From Scleromatobacter sp038243995 (GTDB lineage: Bacteria; Pseudomonadota; Gammaproteobacteria; Burkholderiales; Burkholderiaceae_C), in contig JBBRTV010000004.1 of the NCBI GenBank assembly GCA_038243995.1, positions 62,001-126,000 of the forward strand: a stretch of DNA of 64,000 bases, given 5' to 3'. Below the pieces are notes generated by a model. It was not told the DNA's origin, ran no database searches, and saw only the letters and a list, made by a program, of their open reading frames with translations. The translations under genes and the position numbers were made by a program. The first letter of the stretch is position 1. Each line of letters begins with the position of its first letter. Of this stretch, positions 1 to 7,375 are shown piece after piece.

Positions 1-1
1 C

Positions 2-1060
2 GCCGGCGTGCTCGAGATGCTGCGTCGTCCCGCGCTGGCGAAGTTCTTCGCGACGACCTGGATTCCCGACGAGTTCGCGATCCAGACGGTCGTCGCGGCG
101 CTGAAGCCCGCCGCCGAGATCGCCGGCCACGGCCTGACGTATTACGAGTTCGACGGCCAGGGCAAGCCGCTGGTGCTCGAGGACTGGCATGCGCAGCACC
201 TGCGCCGCCAACCGTTCTTCTTCGCGCGCAAGCTGTCACCGGACGCCCACGCGCTCGAGCGCGAGCTCGACGAGGCCGTCGCGACGGCGGAATCGGATCT
301 GTCCTATTTCGCCGGTGTCGGCACGCCTACGCCGGACTTCGAGCGCCATGTCGCGCAAGTCAAGGGCGATCCGGCGCGCCGTTCGCACATCGGCAGCTTT
401 CCGCTCGAACTCGGCGGCCCGATGGCCGCGAGCCGGCGTCGCTATTACGTGCTCTACGGGTCTTCCCGAGTGCATGTCGCCCGCGTGCTGGCCCGCGCAC
501 AGGCCCTCGGCGACCTGCCCATCTTCGAATTCCCGTTCGACCGGAGCGGCCTGCGCCTGGCGGCCGACCGACTGCGCTTGCACGGCTTCGGCCCGCGCGA
601 CCGCGCCCGGGGACGCTATGACCCGTGCGCCGTGCTCCATGAATTGGTGCGGGTCGACCCGAAAGAGTGCGCCGCTTTCGGGCTCGACCCGGCCGCGTGG
701 AACTGGGTGCGCGACTTCGTCGTCCGCGATCCGAACGCGGTGGTCGTCGACTGCGATCCTCCCGGCCTGTCGCGCGCGCAGCGCGCGGCCATGGCGCTGC
801 GCGACATGGCCGGCGCCCACGAGAGCTGGGCCACGGCCCCGACCCGCCGGGCGCTGGCCGACGGCGGCCCCCTGCCGCAGGACTGGTTCGCGGCGCACCG
901 ACGGGCAGGCACCCACCTCTGCCGTTTCGCCCGCCTGACCGACCTGGCGTTCGCCGACGATGCCACCTGGTGCGCACTCACCGCGGCGGGCGCGACGGTG
1001 GTGGAAGACGAGTTCGTGGTTCCCGCCGCGCTGGCCGAACGCCTGGTCGCTCCCCTGTGA
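2..1060 (+). CDS. Core-2/I-branching-type glycosyltransferase, C-terminal part (5' truncated by window)
   Basis: The frame is open from the first bases of the window, so the N-terminus lies outside it; the first in-frame start seen (GTG at 8) is probably internal. About 350 residues are visible. Early residues contain a PDEFAIQT segment, then LTYYEFDGQGKPLVLEDW and QPFFFARK, which resemble the end of core-2/I-branching beta-1,6-N-acetylglucosaminyltransferase-like proteins that occur next to sulfotransferases in proteobacterial polysaccharide loci. The remaining 250 residues would be the accessory C-terminal region of such proteins. Its likely role is adding a sugar branch to a surface glycan in the cytoplasm. 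A 207-base gap separates it from the next gene. The family is recognised from memory of motifs only, and the C-terminal half is not assigned. Confidence 0.6.
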   Translation, partial: AGVLEMLRRPALAKFFATTWIPDEFAIQTVVAALKPAAEIAGHGLTYYEFDGQGKPLVLEDWHAQHLRRQPFFFARKLSPDAHALERELDEAVATAESDLSYFAGVGTPTPDFERHVAQVKGDPARRSHIGSFPLELGGPMAASRRRYYVLYGSSRVHVARVLARAQALGDLPIFEFPFDRSGLRLAADRLRLHGFGPRDRARGRYDPCAVLHELVRVDPKECAAFGLDPAAWNWVRDFVVRDPNAVVVDCDPPGLSRAQRAAMALRDMAGAHESWATAPTRRALADGGPLPQDWFAAHRRAGTHLCRFARLTDLAFADDATWCALTAAGATVVEDEFVVPAALAERLVAPL

Positions 1061-1267
1061 TCGGGAAGGAATGGATTTTGCGTTGGCATTGCACGAAATG
1101 CCGATGGGCGCTTGCCGGGCAAGTCGAGCGTAAGCCGTTGTGTAAGCGTCTTTGCTCGTGCGCTCGGACTTTTCGGCATGTTATCTTTCCACCTGAACGC
1201 CCAAGTCACGACCTGAAAACTAGCGCCTGCCGACCTCCAGTCCGGCCGGGCCAATCCCGAGGTTCCC

Positions 1268-2017
1268 ATGTCGAATCCGTCCGAAGCGCAGCGCATCGCT
1301 GCCGTTCGCAGGCTCACCTCCGAGCTGTACGTGCTCCAAGATCGCATGAACCAGACGATCGACCAGATCACCGGGCTGTTGCATGGCGCGGAGATCTCGT
1401 CGCTGCTGCCGGTACCCCAAGGCGCCGCGCGGATGGCCGACGGCGCGCTCCAGCACAGCATGAACCCCACGGCGCTGGCCCTGCCCCTGCCGCAGGTCTA
1501 CATCAACAATCCCGCCAGCGGCACCCTGGTCGGCGCGGAGTGCAAGCTCTTCAGCGACTACAAGAACGGCGCGCTGCAGCTGGTCCAGGTGCCGGCTTCG
1601 CGCGGCTCGGACGCCCGCTTCGCGATCGTCCTGAACTACGCCAACTTCGACGCTTCCTACCTCTCGCTGGTGTTCGATGCGCGCGAACTGCTGCGCGACC
1701 TGCCGGCCGGTAAGCTGCGCATCTCCATGGCGCTCGAGGCGCGCACCGATCCGCAGATCAAGATGCACGCGAAATTCGCGTTCAAGGTCGGCGAGCACTG
1801 GGGCGAACATCACATGTCGCCCAAGGGCACGCGCGTGCAGGTCGACAGCTTCGAGGTGCCGATGATCGATCCGACGAGCGTCGAAGCGCTCGACTTCCAC
1901 CTGATCTTCTCGCCGCAGACGCGCGGCTGCATCGAACTGCACCGGGTCACGTTCTCGGTCGCGGTCTCGCCCGCCACCGATTCCGCCACCAGCAACGTGT
2001 TCGAAGGAGAGGCGTGA
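1268..2017 (+). CDS. Unrecognised protein, first gene of glycosylation/sulfation operon
   Basis: This 249-residue protein has no motif I can assign. The N-terminal 45 residues look helical (heptad-like leucine/isoleucine spacing around RLTSELYVLQDRMNQTIDQI). The rest alternates hydrophobic and polar residues in a beta-rich pattern with aromatic residues, compatible with a jelly-roll or carbohydrate-binding-like fold; this is inference from composition only. No signal peptide or membrane segment is evident, so it is probably cytoplasmic. A GAGG-like ribosome site precedes the ATG. Its stop overlaps the start of the next gene by one base (TGATG), so the two are probably translationally coupled and share a complex or pathway with the downstream glycosyltransferases and sulfotransferase. 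Confidence 0.8.
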   Translation: MSNPSEAQRIAAVRRLTSELYVLQDRMNQTIDQITGLLHGAEISSLLPVPQGAARMADGALQHSMNPTALALPLPQVYINNPASGTLVGAECKLFSDYKNGALQLVQVPASRGSDARFAIVLNYANFDASYLSLVFDARELLRDLPAGKLRISMALEARTDPQIKMHAKFAFKVGEHWGEHHMSPKGTRVQVDSFEVPMIDPTSVEALDFHLIFSPQTRGCIELHRVTFSVAVSPATDSATSNVFEGEA

Positions 2018-3009
2018 TGCGCAGCTCCAATTCTCCTGCCGCGAACGCCGGCGCCGCACCGGCTGCGATCCCCATGCGCGACGCGCGCATCGACTGGACC
2101 CGAGGCCGCGTGATCGGTTTCTCGGTCGCCGACCGCCAGAGCGACGCGTTCGAGGTCGTGCAACTGCACCTCGACGGCCAGTGTGTCGTCTCCGGTGTCG
2201 CCAACCGCTCGGTGTTCGACCTCGCGCGCGACCTCGCCGGGCTCGACCTGCCGGCGCGCGAACATTCCGCGTTCGAACTCCAGATCCCCGTGCGCGGCCT
2301 CCATTCGGGCATGAGCAGCGACTCGGTCGTGCACCTCGAAGTGAAGACGGCCCAGGGCGAGCTGATATTCGACTACTACCTGGCCGGCCTGCGCGACCTG
2401 CTCCGCCTGACCGACGTCCCGCCGACCGACCTGCTGTACGACGTCCGCTTCCGCGGCCTGTCCGACGGCTCGCTGCACGGCACCGTCGTCGACCGCCATC
2501 GCACCGGCATCCGGCCGCAGCTGTTCGTCACGCTCAACCACCACACGCCCGAGCCGCTCGCGCTGTACGAATCGAGCGCCGACGGCACCGTGCACCACTT
2601 CAGTATCGCGCTGCGCTCCGACCGCCTGGTCGACGGCGCGAACCTGCTCCGCATCTCCGCCATCGACGGCCAGCCGCTCGCGGCCTACCCGATCTCGCTC
2701 GGCGCACAGCAGGAGTCCTCCAGCGAACGCCGCATCGTCGCGCTCGAGGCCGAACTCGCCTTCCTGAAGAAGATGGTGCTGAGCCAGAACCTCGATGCGC
2801 TTCCCGCCCGGCTCACGCTGCTCAAGGGCGAGATCATCGGCATCTGCTCCGAAATGATGACGCTGCAGCGCGTGAATTTCGAACGCGAGGTGTTCGGCGT
2901 CCGCAACGACGCGAATCACGTGCACCGGTTGCCGCAGGCGGCGACGGAGGGCGAGACGGAGCCGTCCGCGACGTCGACGCAGGCGAGCCGCAAGGCCCGC
3001 GCTTCCTGA
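2017..3009 (+). CDS. Unrecognised protein coupled to the preceding gene
   Basis: This protein of about 330 residues is not recognised. I chose the ATG at 2017 because a GAAGGAGA ribosome site (2003-2010) sits 6 bases upstream; a GTG one codon earlier is also possible. Most of the protein is predicted beta-rich with several His/Asp/Arg-containing segments. Near residues 235-255 there is a heptad-like stretch (RRIVALEAELAFLKKM), followed by a helical region. The tail (last 25 residues) is Ser/Thr/Glu-rich and probably disordered. There is no signal peptide. The similarity in general build to the preceding gene (beta-rich core plus a short coiled coil) suggests the two partner each other; this is an inference. 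A 19-base gap leads into the next glycosyltransferase gene. Confidence 0.78.
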   Translation: MRSSNSPAANAGAAPAAIPMRDARIDWTRGRVIGFSVADRQSDAFEVVQLHLDGQCVVSGVANRSVFDLARDLAGLDLPAREHSAFELQIPVRGLHSGMSSDSVVHLEVKTAQGELIFDYYLAGLRDLLRLTDVPPTDLLYDVRFRGLSDGSLHGTVVDRHRTGIRPQLFVTLNHHTPEPLALYESSADGTVHHFSIALRSDRLVDGANLLRISAIDGQPLAAYPISLGAQQESSSERRIVALEAELAFLKKMVLSQNLDALPARLTLLKGEIIGICSEMMTLQRVNFEREVFGVRNDANHVHRLPQAATEGETEPSATSTQASRKARAS

Positions 3010-3028
3010 ACGCCGCGCGGCCGTCACC

Positions 3029-4369
3029 GTGAACGCCCCCCTCAAGCACGGCGTCCCCGCGACGCCGCCGGCCGAACGGCCGCGCCTCTACCTGCTCTCT
3101 GCGCTGCCCCCGCAGCGCAACGGGCTCGCCGACTACATCGCCGAATACCTCGAGCCGCTGGCCCGCGACTACCGACTCGTGCTGGTCGCCGACTCCGGTG
3201 TCGCCAAGGACGTGGCCGCCCACTACGCCGGTGCCCCGTTCGAGGTCATCGACGAGGCGCGCTTCTGCGCGCGTCAGCCGGAAGAAGACGCCCGCGTCCT
3301 CTACAACCTCGGCAACAACCGGGACTGCATCTTCATGCTGGACTACCTCCACCGGTATCCCGGCACGGTGATCCTGCACGACATCTCGCTGTTCTACCTG
3401 CACCAGATCGCGCTGCAGCAACAACGCGCGAACGCGATGATGGGGCGGCTGCTCAACGAAGACGGTTTCAAGCTGCCCGACTACTGCCTGAACTCCGACG
3501 GTTCGCTGTCGAGCTCGCCGGGCATGGCCTACCAGGAATGCCTGATGGTGCGCCGCGTCGTCGAGTCGGCGCGCTCGGTCGTCGTGCATTCCGGTTACGC
3601 CCACCGGCGTGCGCTCGGCGGCGTGACCGACCTGGCGGCGGCCAACGCGCTGCCGCGCAAGTTCTGCCGCATGCCCCATTTCGTGCTGTCGCCGCCCGAG
3701 ATCGCGGCGACCGAAAGCGCCGCCACGCTGGCGCGCTTCGGCGTGCGGCCGGAAGATTTCGTCATGGTCGTCCCCGGCTTCCTGACGGGCAACAAGATGC
3801 TCTACGAAGTTCTGGTCGCCTACCGCCGCGCCAAGGCGCGCTATCCGCAGATCAAGCTTGTCTACGCGGGCGAGGAGCGGCCCGACGAATACCCGATCTC
3901 CGAGAAGATAGCCCTGCTCTGGCCGGATGGCGACGGCCCGGTCGTCACCGGCTACCTCAGCAGCGACGAACTCGACATCCTGCTCAGCCGCGCCGATCTG
4001 TCGTTCGTGCTGCGCTACCCGACCTACGGTGAAACCTCCGGCATCCTGCCGCGTGCCGTGATGGGCGGCGGCCGCGTCGTCACCGTCGACATCGGCTCCT
4101 ACCCCGAGTTCGAGTCCGATCAGATCGAGCGCGTCGCCGTCGGCGCCGGCCTGCCCGCCGCGCTCGAAGCCAGCATCGAGCGCGCGGTCATCGGCAAGCC
4201 CGCCGAGCCTCCCCGCGGCTTGAAGCAGGCCGAGGCGCGCCGGCGCAGCGCCGCGATGGCGCCGCAGGCGCTCTACGGTTCGTTGCGCAATGCGATCGAA
4301 CAAGGGGTGCAGGGCGTGCCCGCGCCCGTCTCGGCCGCCGCAGCCGGCAGCCTGGCGGTGAGCGCATGA
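3029..4369 (+). CDS. Glycosyltransferase, GT4-like (GT-B fold)
   Basis: This 446-residue protein has a GT-B glycosyltransferase layout. An N-terminal domain opens with YLLSALPPQRNGLADY, a P-N-G-L(I)A pattern typical of GT4 N-terminal Rossmann domains that bind the acceptor. Residues around 235-260 (FVMVVPGFLTGNKML) begin the donor-binding domain, and the C-terminal segment YPTYGETSGILPRAVMGGG carries the E-x7-E-like region that contacts the nucleotide sugar. It acts in the cytoplasm, transferring a sugar from an activated donor to a glycan; donor and acceptor are unknown. Start is a GTG with little ribosome-site signal, so the first residues are uncertain. The stop overlaps the next start by four bases (ATGA), showing tight operon structure. 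Confidence 0.8.
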   Translation: MNAPLKHGVPATPPAERPRLYLLSALPPQRNGLADYIAEYLEPLARDYRLVLVADSGVAKDVAAHYAGAPFEVIDEARFCARQPEEDARVLYNLGNNRDCIFMLDYLHRYPGTVILHDISLFYLHQIALQQQRANAMMGRLLNEDGFKLPDYCLNSDGSLSSSPGMAYQECLMVRRVVESARSVVVHSGYAHRRALGGVTDLAAANALPRKFCRMPHFVLSPPEIAATESAATLARFGVRPEDFVMVVPGFLTGNKMLYEVLVAYRRAKARYPQIKLVYAGEERPDEYPISEKIALLWPDGDGPVVTGYLSSDELDILLSRADLSFVLRYPTYGETSGILPRAVMGGGRVVTVDIGSYPEFESDQIERVAVGAGLPAALEASIERAVIGKPAEPPRGLKQAEARRRSAAMAPQALYGSLRNAIEQGVQGVPAPVSAAAAGSLAVSA

Positions 4370-5334
4370 AAGTCGATATCGCCCTTCTCGTCGAACTCCT
4401 CGCCGCGGCGCTCGCGCGCTCGAACATCGCCGAGAACTCGCTCTCCGTCGTCGTCCACGAATCGCACCGCACGCTGCCCGTGCTCGAAAGCGCGGGTACC
4501 ACGGCCTACGTCAACCTCAAGCCGCTGCATCATGTCGATTTCCGGCCGGTCGTCGGCGGACTGCCCGCGGCCAAGGAGCGCCTGTCCGCGCAAACCTCGC
4601 GCGACGACGCGATGGCCTTGCTCAAGCGCGCCCGCATCATCGTGCTGTGCGTGCCGAACGACCCCGCCGCCATCGCGGCGCTGCCCGACTTCGACACGGC
4701 CGGCAAGCTCTGCCTGATCTACGGGGAACCGCGCGCAGCAGGCTGGTCGCACATCACGCCGCGCTTGCGCGGAGGCGACTTCACGCCGTTCGAGGTCGGC
4801 GGCGCGCGCCTGCTGATCAGCCGCGAGGCCGTCGATGGCGTGGGAGGCCGGCAGACGATGTTGCCCACCGGTGTGGGCGATCTCGCCGAGCGCCTCGCGC
4901 ACCAGATGCCGGCGGTGCTCACCGTCGAAAACCATTCCGGCGGCGTCCGGCTTCGCATCAAGCCCGATCCGCTGCGCCTGATCGTCGCGGGAACGGAATC
5001 GCTCGCGCACAACCTCACGCAGGAAAATCGCGCGTTGTTCAATGCGCGAGGCGTGGGCGCGCTCGCCCTGCCGGTCGAAGGGCGCGGCAGCCTGCAGATC
5101 CTGGTGCGCAACGTGCGCGACCGCATCGACAGCCTCACGATCGCGGTCGGCAACAAGGTCGTCCTGATGAACCGCATCGACTACACCGAGTACGGTGCCG
5201 TGCTGTCGCTGCCGGCGACCGAGATCGAATCAGGCCGCGACGCGCTCATGTTCCTCGCACTGCCGAAGACCGCCGTTCCGCAAGACGGCTTCTGCGACAT
5301 CGGCGCGGTCACGCAAACGCTGGAACTCGCCTGA
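4366..5334 (+). CDS. Unrecognised protein between two glycosyltransferases
   Basis: This 322-residue protein is unrecognised. The first 50 residues are helical and hydrophobic without a true signal peptide. Residues 80-130 contain RARIIVLCVPNDPAAIAALP and KLCLIYGEP, alternating beta strands and turns like a Rossmann-type alpha/beta core, but without a clear nucleotide-binding glycine motif. The C-terminal 150 residues look beta-rich. It starts within the stop of the upstream glycosyltransferase (ATGA) and ends one base before the next start, so it is firmly inside this operon. It could be an accessory or inactive glycosyltransferase-like subunit; no function is claimed. Confidence 0.75.
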   Translation: MKVDIALLVELLAAALARSNIAENSLSVVVHESHRTLPVLESAGTTAYVNLKPLHHVDFRPVVGGLPAAKERLSAQTSRDDAMALLKRARIIVLCVPNDPAAIAALPDFDTAGKLCLIYGEPRAAGWSHITPRLRGGDFTPFEVGGARLLISREAVDGVGGRQTMLPTGVGDLAERLAHQMPAVLTVENHSGGVRLRIKPDPLRLIVAGTESLAHNLTQENRALFNARGVGALALPVEGRGSLQILVRNVRDRIDSLTIAVGNKVVLMNRIDYTEYGAVLSLPATEIESGRDALMFLALPKTAVPQDGFCDIGAVTQTLELA

Positions 5335-5335
5335 G

Positions 5336-6502
5336 ATGACCGCTCCTCGCTGCCTCCTCGTCTGCTTCAATCGCCTGTTCCCGGCGAACCAGGGCAACTC
5401 GCGCCGCATCATGCAACTGGTGCGCTTCTACAAGTCGCAAGGCTTCGACGTCGACCTGCTTTATCACAACGAAGAAGGCTTCGACGTCGGCCTCTCGGAC
5501 GCGCTGGCGCGCGAGTTCGCGCGCGTGACCGTGCTGAAATCCGCCGCGAAGAAACTGATCCAGCCGGGCCATGTCTGCCGCATCGCCGACTGGTACGACC
5601 ACCAGATCGACGCCGTCTGTCGCGACATGCACAAGGCGCGCGGCTACACGCTCGTGCATGCGAACTACATCTGGTATTCACCACTGTTCGAACAGTTCGG
5701 CACCGACGTGCTGAAGGTGCTCGACACGCACGACATGTTCGGCGAGCGGCGCGAGAAGTACCTCGCCGTGGGCATGAAGCCGCAGTGGTTCAGCACCAGC
5801 TACGCGGAAGAAGACGACGCGATCCGCCGCGTGGACGTCGCGCTCGCCATCCAGAAGGAAGAAGCGGCGGCGTTCGCGCTGCGCGGACACCGCAACATCC
5901 TCTACCTGCCCTATGTCGAGCCGCTGGTGCGCGAGTTCGTCAAGTACGAGGGCGAGGAACGTCCGCTCACGTTCGGCTATCTCGGCAGCGGCAACGACTG
6001 GAACGTGCTGAGCATGAACGACCTGCTTCAGCAGCTCGACGCCCGACCCTCGTCGTTCGCGCATCCGATGATCATCGCAGGGGGCGTCACCAAGCATGTG
6101 CGCGACTTCCCGTCGGCGATCAAGCTCGGCTTCGTGCAGGAGCTGCACACCTTCTACGACGCGATCGACATCGCGCTGAACCCGATGGTCGGCGGCACCG
6201 GACTCAAGATCAAGACGGTCGAGCCGCTCAGCTTCGGCCGTCCGGTGCTGACCACTCGCCCGGGCGTCGAGGGCGTCGGCCACCTGTGGCAGATGCCTAT
6301 CTTCGAAGACAATGGCGAGTTCGCCGACTACCTGCTCGAGCGCTTCACCGCGGCAAACGCGGGCGACACCGTGCACGAGCTGCTGCAGCTGGCCAAGGCG
6401 ACGCGCGCGGCGCTCGACGAGGAATACAACCTGCGCCTCGGGCGCTTCGTGAGCTGGCTGCAGAAGCGCATCGGCAGCGCCGCCGCACCGCTCGCCGCAT
6501 GA
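5336..6502 (+). CDS. Glycosyltransferase, GT4-like
   Basis: This 388-residue protein starts at the ATG one base after the preceding stop; an in-frame upstream extension would overlap that gene by 140 bases and is rejected. The N-terminal domain opens with LLVCFNRLFPANQGNSRR, typical of GT-B enzymes in which a phosphate/acceptor loop follows the first strand. The C-terminal domain has LTFGYLGSGNDWN (start of the donor-binding domain) and NPMVGGTGLKIKTVEPLSFG, which matches the signature of GT4-type enzymes, with Lys-Ile-Lys and a Glu that hold the donor ribose and diphosphate. It probably adds a sugar to the glycan modified by the sulfotransferase 46 bases downstream. Donor specificity cannot be read. 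Confidence 0.85.
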   Translation: MTAPRCLLVCFNRLFPANQGNSRRIMQLVRFYKSQGFDVDLLYHNEEGFDVGLSDALAREFARVTVLKSAAKKLIQPGHVCRIADWYDHQIDAVCRDMHKARGYTLVHANYIWYSPLFEQFGTDVLKVLDTHDMFGERREKYLAVGMKPQWFSTSYAEEDDAIRRVDVALAIQKEEAAAFALRGHRNILYLPYVEPLVREFVKYEGEERPLTFGYLGSGNDWNVLSMNDLLQQLDARPSSFAHPMIIAGGVTKHVRDFPSAIKLGFVQELHTFYDAIDIALNPMVGGTGLKIKTVEPLSFGRPVLTTRPGVEGVGHLWQMPIFEDNGEFADYLLERFTAANAGDTVHELLQLAKATRAALDEEYNLRLGRFVSWLQKRIGSAAAPLAA

Positions 6503-6548
6503 GTCGGCACCCCTCTTTCAACCGAATCCAAGACTGACCGCCCCCAAG

Positions 6549-7286
6549 ATGACCACACCCCTGATAGTTGTCTGCACCCACCACAAGACCGGCACGGTGT
6601 GGATGGCCAACGTCTTCCGTGCGATGAAGAAGCAGTTCAAGCTCAAGATCTTCAGCGGCAAGCAGGCCGACCTGCCGCCCGATGCCGACATCTTCCTGCA
6701 GGATCACAGCAAGGTCGACCTGCAGTCGCTACGCGATCGCGGTCGCCCGGTGCGCTGCGTGCACGTGATCCGGGATCCGCGCGACGTCGTCATCTCCGGC
6801 TGCTTCTATCACGTGAAGACGACCGAGAAATGGGCCAACGCGCCCAAGGCCGAGTTCGGCGGCAAGAACTATCGCGAGACCATCTCGGCGCTTCCCAACG
6901 ACTACGAGAAGCTCGTGTTCGAGATGAAGCACACCGGCATGAAGTCGATCCACGACATGGTCAGCTGGAACTACCAGGACCAGGACGTGTTCGAGGCGAA
7001 ATACGAAGACCTGATCGGCGACACGGACTTCATCTACTTTCGGCCGATGATGCAGTTCCTCGGCTTCGAAGGCGCCGACCTCGACACCGTTCTCGAGATC
7101 GTTCGCGCGAACTCGCTGTTCGGCGGCGCGAACGCCGAGACGGCGAGCAAGGATCCCGTCCACGTCCGCTCCGGCGAAAGCCGCCAGTGGCCCAAGACCT
7201 TCACGCCCGAACTCAAGGCGGCGTTCAAGGAAATCCATCCCGAGGCGCTGCAGCGCCTGGGCTACGAGCAGAACACCGACTGGTAA
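6549..7286 (+). CDS. Sulfotransferase domain protein
   Basis: This 245-residue protein is a PAPS-dependent sulfotransferase candidate. The 5'-phosphosulfate-binding loop is HHKTGTVWM near the N-terminus, and the 3'-phosphate-binding motif is RDPRDVVIS near residue 80, followed by the expected Ser. The C-terminal region has a GESRQW segment (compare the RKGxxGDWK region of cytosolic sulfotransferases) followed by an F-x-E helix. Length and layout fit the single-domain Sulfotransfer_1 family. It would transfer sulfate from PAPS to a hydroxyl or amine on a sugar in the cytoplasm. It closes the first operon, 46 bases after a glycosyltransferase, which suggests it sulfates the glycan built by its neighbours. 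Sulfate-activating genes lie at the far end of the window. Confidence 0.9.
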   Translation: MTTPLIVVCTHHKTGTVWMANVFRAMKKQFKLKIFSGKQADLPPDADIFLQDHSKVDLQSLRDRGRPVRCVHVIRDPRDVVISGCFYHVKTTEKWANAPKAEFGGKNYRETISALPNDYEKLVFEMKHTGMKSIHDMVSWNYQDQDVFEAKYEDLIGDTDFIYFRPMMQFLGFEGADLDTVLEIVRANSLFGGANAETASKDPVHVRSGESRQWPKTFTPELKAAFKEIHPEALQRLGYEQNTDW

Positions 7287-7375
7287 GCGCCGGGTCGCGA
7301 GAGGCGGCGTGTCATCGCGGGGTCACGGGGCCTCTCTAAGGTCTGCGGTTTTGTTCCAGACCGGACGAGACACCG

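Noticed and set aside
7299..7362. Inverted repeats between the first sulfotransferase and the nucleotidase gene (GAGAGGC/GCCTCTC and GGTCTG/CAGACC)
   Set aside because: Stems of six or seven bases with loops of 11 to 24 bases and no suitable T run; too weak to call a terminator.
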